This document shows positions 22,082-23,708 of a DNA stretch of 23,708 bases, in pieces; the first letter of the stretch is position 1, and each line of letters begins with the position of its first letter. Made by a program: the position numbers and the translations under genes. Source of the stretch: a virus. The notes beneath the pieces are model-generated. The model had not been told where the DNA came from, made no database searches, and worked only from the letters and a program-made list of their open reading frames with translations. Location: positions 1 to 23,708 of IMG/VR virus record IMGVR_UViG_3300031227_014569. The stretch is one strand, 5' to 3'.

Positions 22082-22289
22082 ATATTTTATATATCTCAAT
22101 GAACAATGTCAATTGTGTGAGTTTTGATAAATGTTAACTTAATAATATAACCAAAATAATTGAATTTTGAAAATATTTAAGCACTTATTTGTATTTTTTG
22201 AAAACTTAATTTTTTCTTAACAAATCTGGTGATTTCTGGTACGATTTTGTTAGTATAGTATATATATCACATAAAATAAAACGCACGTT
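22082..22289. promoter_or_regulatory. Divergent intergenic region between the GIY-YIG gene and the secreted protein gene
   Basis: 208 bases of very AT-rich DNA and the main strand switch of the window. The minus side has GATATATAAAATAT (about 22082-22096) for the endonuclease. The plus side has several TATA-like stretches (GTATAGTATATATATC) and then CATAAAATAAAAC (22269-22282), a relaxed copy of the phage motif, before the ATG at 22290. No hairpin, tRNA or further gene is seen. Confidence 0.6.
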
Positions 22290-23360
22290 ATGAAAAAGTT
22301 AATTAGTTTATTAGTAATGATTCTTTTGAGTTTTGGTTTATTCGCTCAACAAGAAAGAGAACTTTCTGATTATGAAAAATACCGAATTGAACAAGAAAAT
22401 GAAATGGTAGAGAATACTCCTCGCGATACTGTTGTAGTTTATGAAACAGATACAGTTTGGATTGAAGTAGAGCCAGAAGAAAACAACAATTGGGAATGGG
22501 AAAATGAAATAAATCGTAGATTATATTTCCAGTATTCTTATTACCATAACCCTTACTCTTATTATAATTCAAGATATTATGGATATGGATATGGATATGG
22601 CCACAGATATGGATATGGCTACGGATATCCTACTTATGGAGGTTGGTATAGTGGATATTATAATTATCAAGCTTATTATGGATCATATTACCCTTATGGA
22701 AATTATGGTTGGGGACATAATCATTATATGCATTATGGATCATATTATAATAGAAATTATAACAGAGGCAATCACTACGCATCTAGTGGTACTCTTGGTA
22801 GGAGAAATAATTATTATAGCCAACCAAACAAAACATATAGGAGTGGATATGTCCCAGCTCCAACTTCTAGAAAAGCAGCAATTAAGTCAATTTCACCAGT
22901 AAGAACTAATAGAACTGTAACTGCTAATAGGAAATCTAATCAAGTTGTAAGAACAACTAGGCCTACTCAATCTAGAATTGCTACAAAATCAACTCCACAA
23001 AGGAAAACACAAGCTAGAACGTATCGTCCTACTTATAATAAACCTAATAGGAGTGCTACTCAAACCAGAGCACAATATAATAAAAGAACTACACCTGCTA
23101 GAAGTTCTTCAACATATAAAAGACCTGCAAGTTCTTCGACAAGAAGTTATTCAACACCATCTAGGAGTTCATCAAGTTATCAAAGATCAGCTCCTACAAG
23201 GAGTTCTTCAAGTTATTCAAGGAGTTCTTCATCGGGTAGAAGTTCAGGATCAAGTTATTCTGGAAGTTCTTCAGGTAGGAGTTCAAGTTCAAGAAGTTCT
23301 GGAAGTTCTTCATCAGGTAGAAGTTCAGGTGGTTCTTCAAGTAAAAGTTCAAGGAGATAA
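22290..23360 (+). CDS. Secreted Tyr/Gly-rich and Ser/Arg-rich repetitive protein
   Basis: 356 residues, the only convincing plus-strand gene. A Sec signal peptide MKKLISLLVMILLSFGLFA is followed by QQE, a cleavage context common in Bacteroidetes. After a short acidic segment (YEKYRIEQENEM, VVVYETDTVWIEVEPEENNNW), residues ~80-165 are Tyr/Gly/His-rich (GYGYGYGHRYGYGYG). A basic Arg/Thr/Gln/Pro segment follows, and the last ~100 residues are Ser/Arg-rich (RSSSSYSRSSSSGRSSG). It is thus exported to the periplasm or surface, basic, and probably disordered or aggregating. No enzyme motif is seen. It may be a moron gene altering the host envelope, adhesion or superinfection; this is speculation. 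A bidirectional terminator follows. Confidence 0.85.
   Translation: MKKLISLLVMILLSFGLFAQQERELSDYEKYRIEQENEMVENTPRDTVVVYETDTVWIEVEPEENNNWEWENEINRRLYFQYSYYHNPYSYYNSRYYGYGYGYGHRYGYGYGYPTYGGWYSGYYNYQAYYGSYYPYGNYGWGHNHYMHYGSYYNRNYNRGNHYASSGTLGRRNNYYSQPNKTYRSGYVPAPTSRKAAIKSISPVRTNRTVTANRKSNQVVRTTRPTQSRIATKSTPQRKTQARTYRPTYNKPNRSATQTRAQYNKRTTPARSSSTYKRPASSSTRSYSTPSRSSSSYQRSAPTRSSSSYSRSSSSGRSSGSSYSGSSSGRSSSSRSSGSSSSGRSSGGSSSKSSRR
22575..22632 (+). repeat. Short tandem ggatat(ggc) repeats coding for GYGYG
   Basis: Hexamer-like units ATGGAT/ATGGCT repeat here and encode the Tyr-Gly run of the secreted protein. Slippage could change the length of this tract. Confidence 0.6.
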
Positions 23361-23385
23361 TATAGTTCGTGCAATATATTATTCA

Positions 23386-23424
23386 AAAGAAAAGGGAAGC
23401 ATCTCGTAGGTTGCTTCCCTTTTT
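23386..23424. terminator. Bidirectional intrinsic terminator between convergent genes
   Basis: A 12-bp stem AAAAGGGAAGCA/TGCTTCCCTTTT with a 10-base loop. The plus strand runs into five T; the minus strand runs into TTTTCTTTTG. It serves the secreted protein gene and the convergent right-edge gene. Confidence 0.88.
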
Positions 23425-23441
23425 GTTTTATATTTGTAAGA

Positions 23442-23708
23442 TTAATCTCTTTCGTATTCTCCTTCAGTTTCATACCATTGCCAAAGTTCTTCCCAGGTAA
23501 CAGATTTCCCGGATATAGTATGCCCGGAAGGAGCTTGGGGATCTTTTCTATCTCCGTCAGAATCATATCGTGATTGAGGATGCCCTTCTTCATATCTTTC
23601 AACAACTGCATTCTCTTTGAATTCTCCAATAGAGGGCATTTCTAAAGATTCTGAAGTAGTATAGTTTTTATTAAATACTTTACGTTTACCATCATCATCG
23701 AAAACATT
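23442..23708 (-). CDS. C-terminal part of an unknown gene entering from the right edge
   Basis: 88 residues are visible and the frame is open to the window end, so the start lies outside. It reads NVFDDDGKRKVFNKNYTTSESLEMPSIGEF... and ends SVTWEELWQWYETEGEYERD. A start at ATG 23639 is possible, but the coding-like sequence upstream argues against it. The tetrapeptide SESL also occurs in the three-fold repeat and coiled-coil proteins, hinting at a shared processing or assembly role. No family is recognised. The 3' end faces the bidirectional terminator. Confidence 0.65.
   Translation of the reverse strand, partial: NVFDDDGKRKVFNKNYTTSESLEMPSIGEFKENAVVERYEEGHPQSRYDSDGDRKDPQAPSGHTISGKSVTWEELWQWYETEGEYERD

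Noticed and set aside
22160-22260. Bacteroidetes housekeeping promoter (TTTG and TAnnTTTG) for the secreted protein gene
   Set aside because: Only imperfect pieces such as TACGATTTTG are present, with no correctly spaced TTTG partner.
22579-23409. Plus-strand frames of 107 and 143 codons overlapping the secreted protein
   Set aside because: They are alternative readings of repetitive Tyr/Gly and Ser/Arg codons (MDMDMDM and VLQV runs), not independent genes.
23255-23629. 124-codon minus-strand frame at the right end
   Set aside because: It crosses the bidirectional terminator and runs antisense into the Ser-rich tract (PEELPE repeats); the frame ending at 23442 is the better gene.
1-23708. 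tRNA genes, CRISPR arrays, insertion sequences
   Set aside because: No cloverleaf-like sequence with a CCA-proximal stem, no regularly spaced repeats and no transposase frame were seen on either strand by eye.

Overview
The window reads as part of the genome of a large, T4-like (myovirus-type) phage that infects a member of the Bacteroidetes, probably a marine flavobacterium. This is inferred. The evidence is AT-rich, tightly packed genes almost all on the minus strand, phage replication and nucleotide enzymes, several homing endonucleases and inteins, T4-late-like TATA boxes, very little Shine-Dalgarno signal before start codons (usual in Bacteroidetes), and one plus-strand secreted protein with a flavobacterial-style signal peptide.

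Region 1 to 2250 is one fractured gene. An IMP dehydrogenase/GMP reductase-type enzyme is cut in its catalytic loop by a split intein. The N-extein plus IntN (1426-2250) and IntC plus C-extein (1-349, running off the left edge) are separate genes, with a Vsr-like homing endonuclease between them (346-1377). Region 2289-4895 holds a three-fold repeated 868-residue protein ending in a WYL_2/DUF2693-like domain and an acidic Pro-rich tail. Region 4959-10956 is a nucleotide and replication block: class II ribonucleotide reductase with an HNH-bearing intein, the N-terminal half of a family B DNA polymerase that stops inside motif B, a nucleoside deoxyribosyltransferase-like protein, and dUTPase.

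Region 11059-15695 has an unknown protein, two small beta-propeller-like proteins, a YkgJ-type Cys-cluster protein, a GH16 glycan hydrolase, a HAD phosphatase, a free-standing GIY-YIG endonuclease and an unknown protein. Region 15768-22081 holds an acidic scaffold-like protein, a coiled-coil protein, a ligase-like/nucleotidylyltransferase-like fusion, a small Lys-tailed protein and a second GIY-YIG endonuclease. Region 22290-23360 is the secreted Tyr/Gly- and Ser/Arg-rich protein on the plus strand, and a minus-strand gene enters from the right edge.

Two themes link the genes. First, a recurring motif GAATATATAAAATAAA lies just before many start codons, several times right after an intrinsic terminator, so the region looks like a series of short transcription units with a phage-specific promoter. 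Second, several proteins of unknown function share an N-terminal pattern ending in Leu-x-Glu and internal (A/S)ESL tetrapeptides. This suggests capsid-core proteins processed by a prohead protease, but that is a hypothesis. Five mobile genetic elements (two inteins, one Vsr-like and two GIY-YIG endonucleases) sit in under 24 kb.
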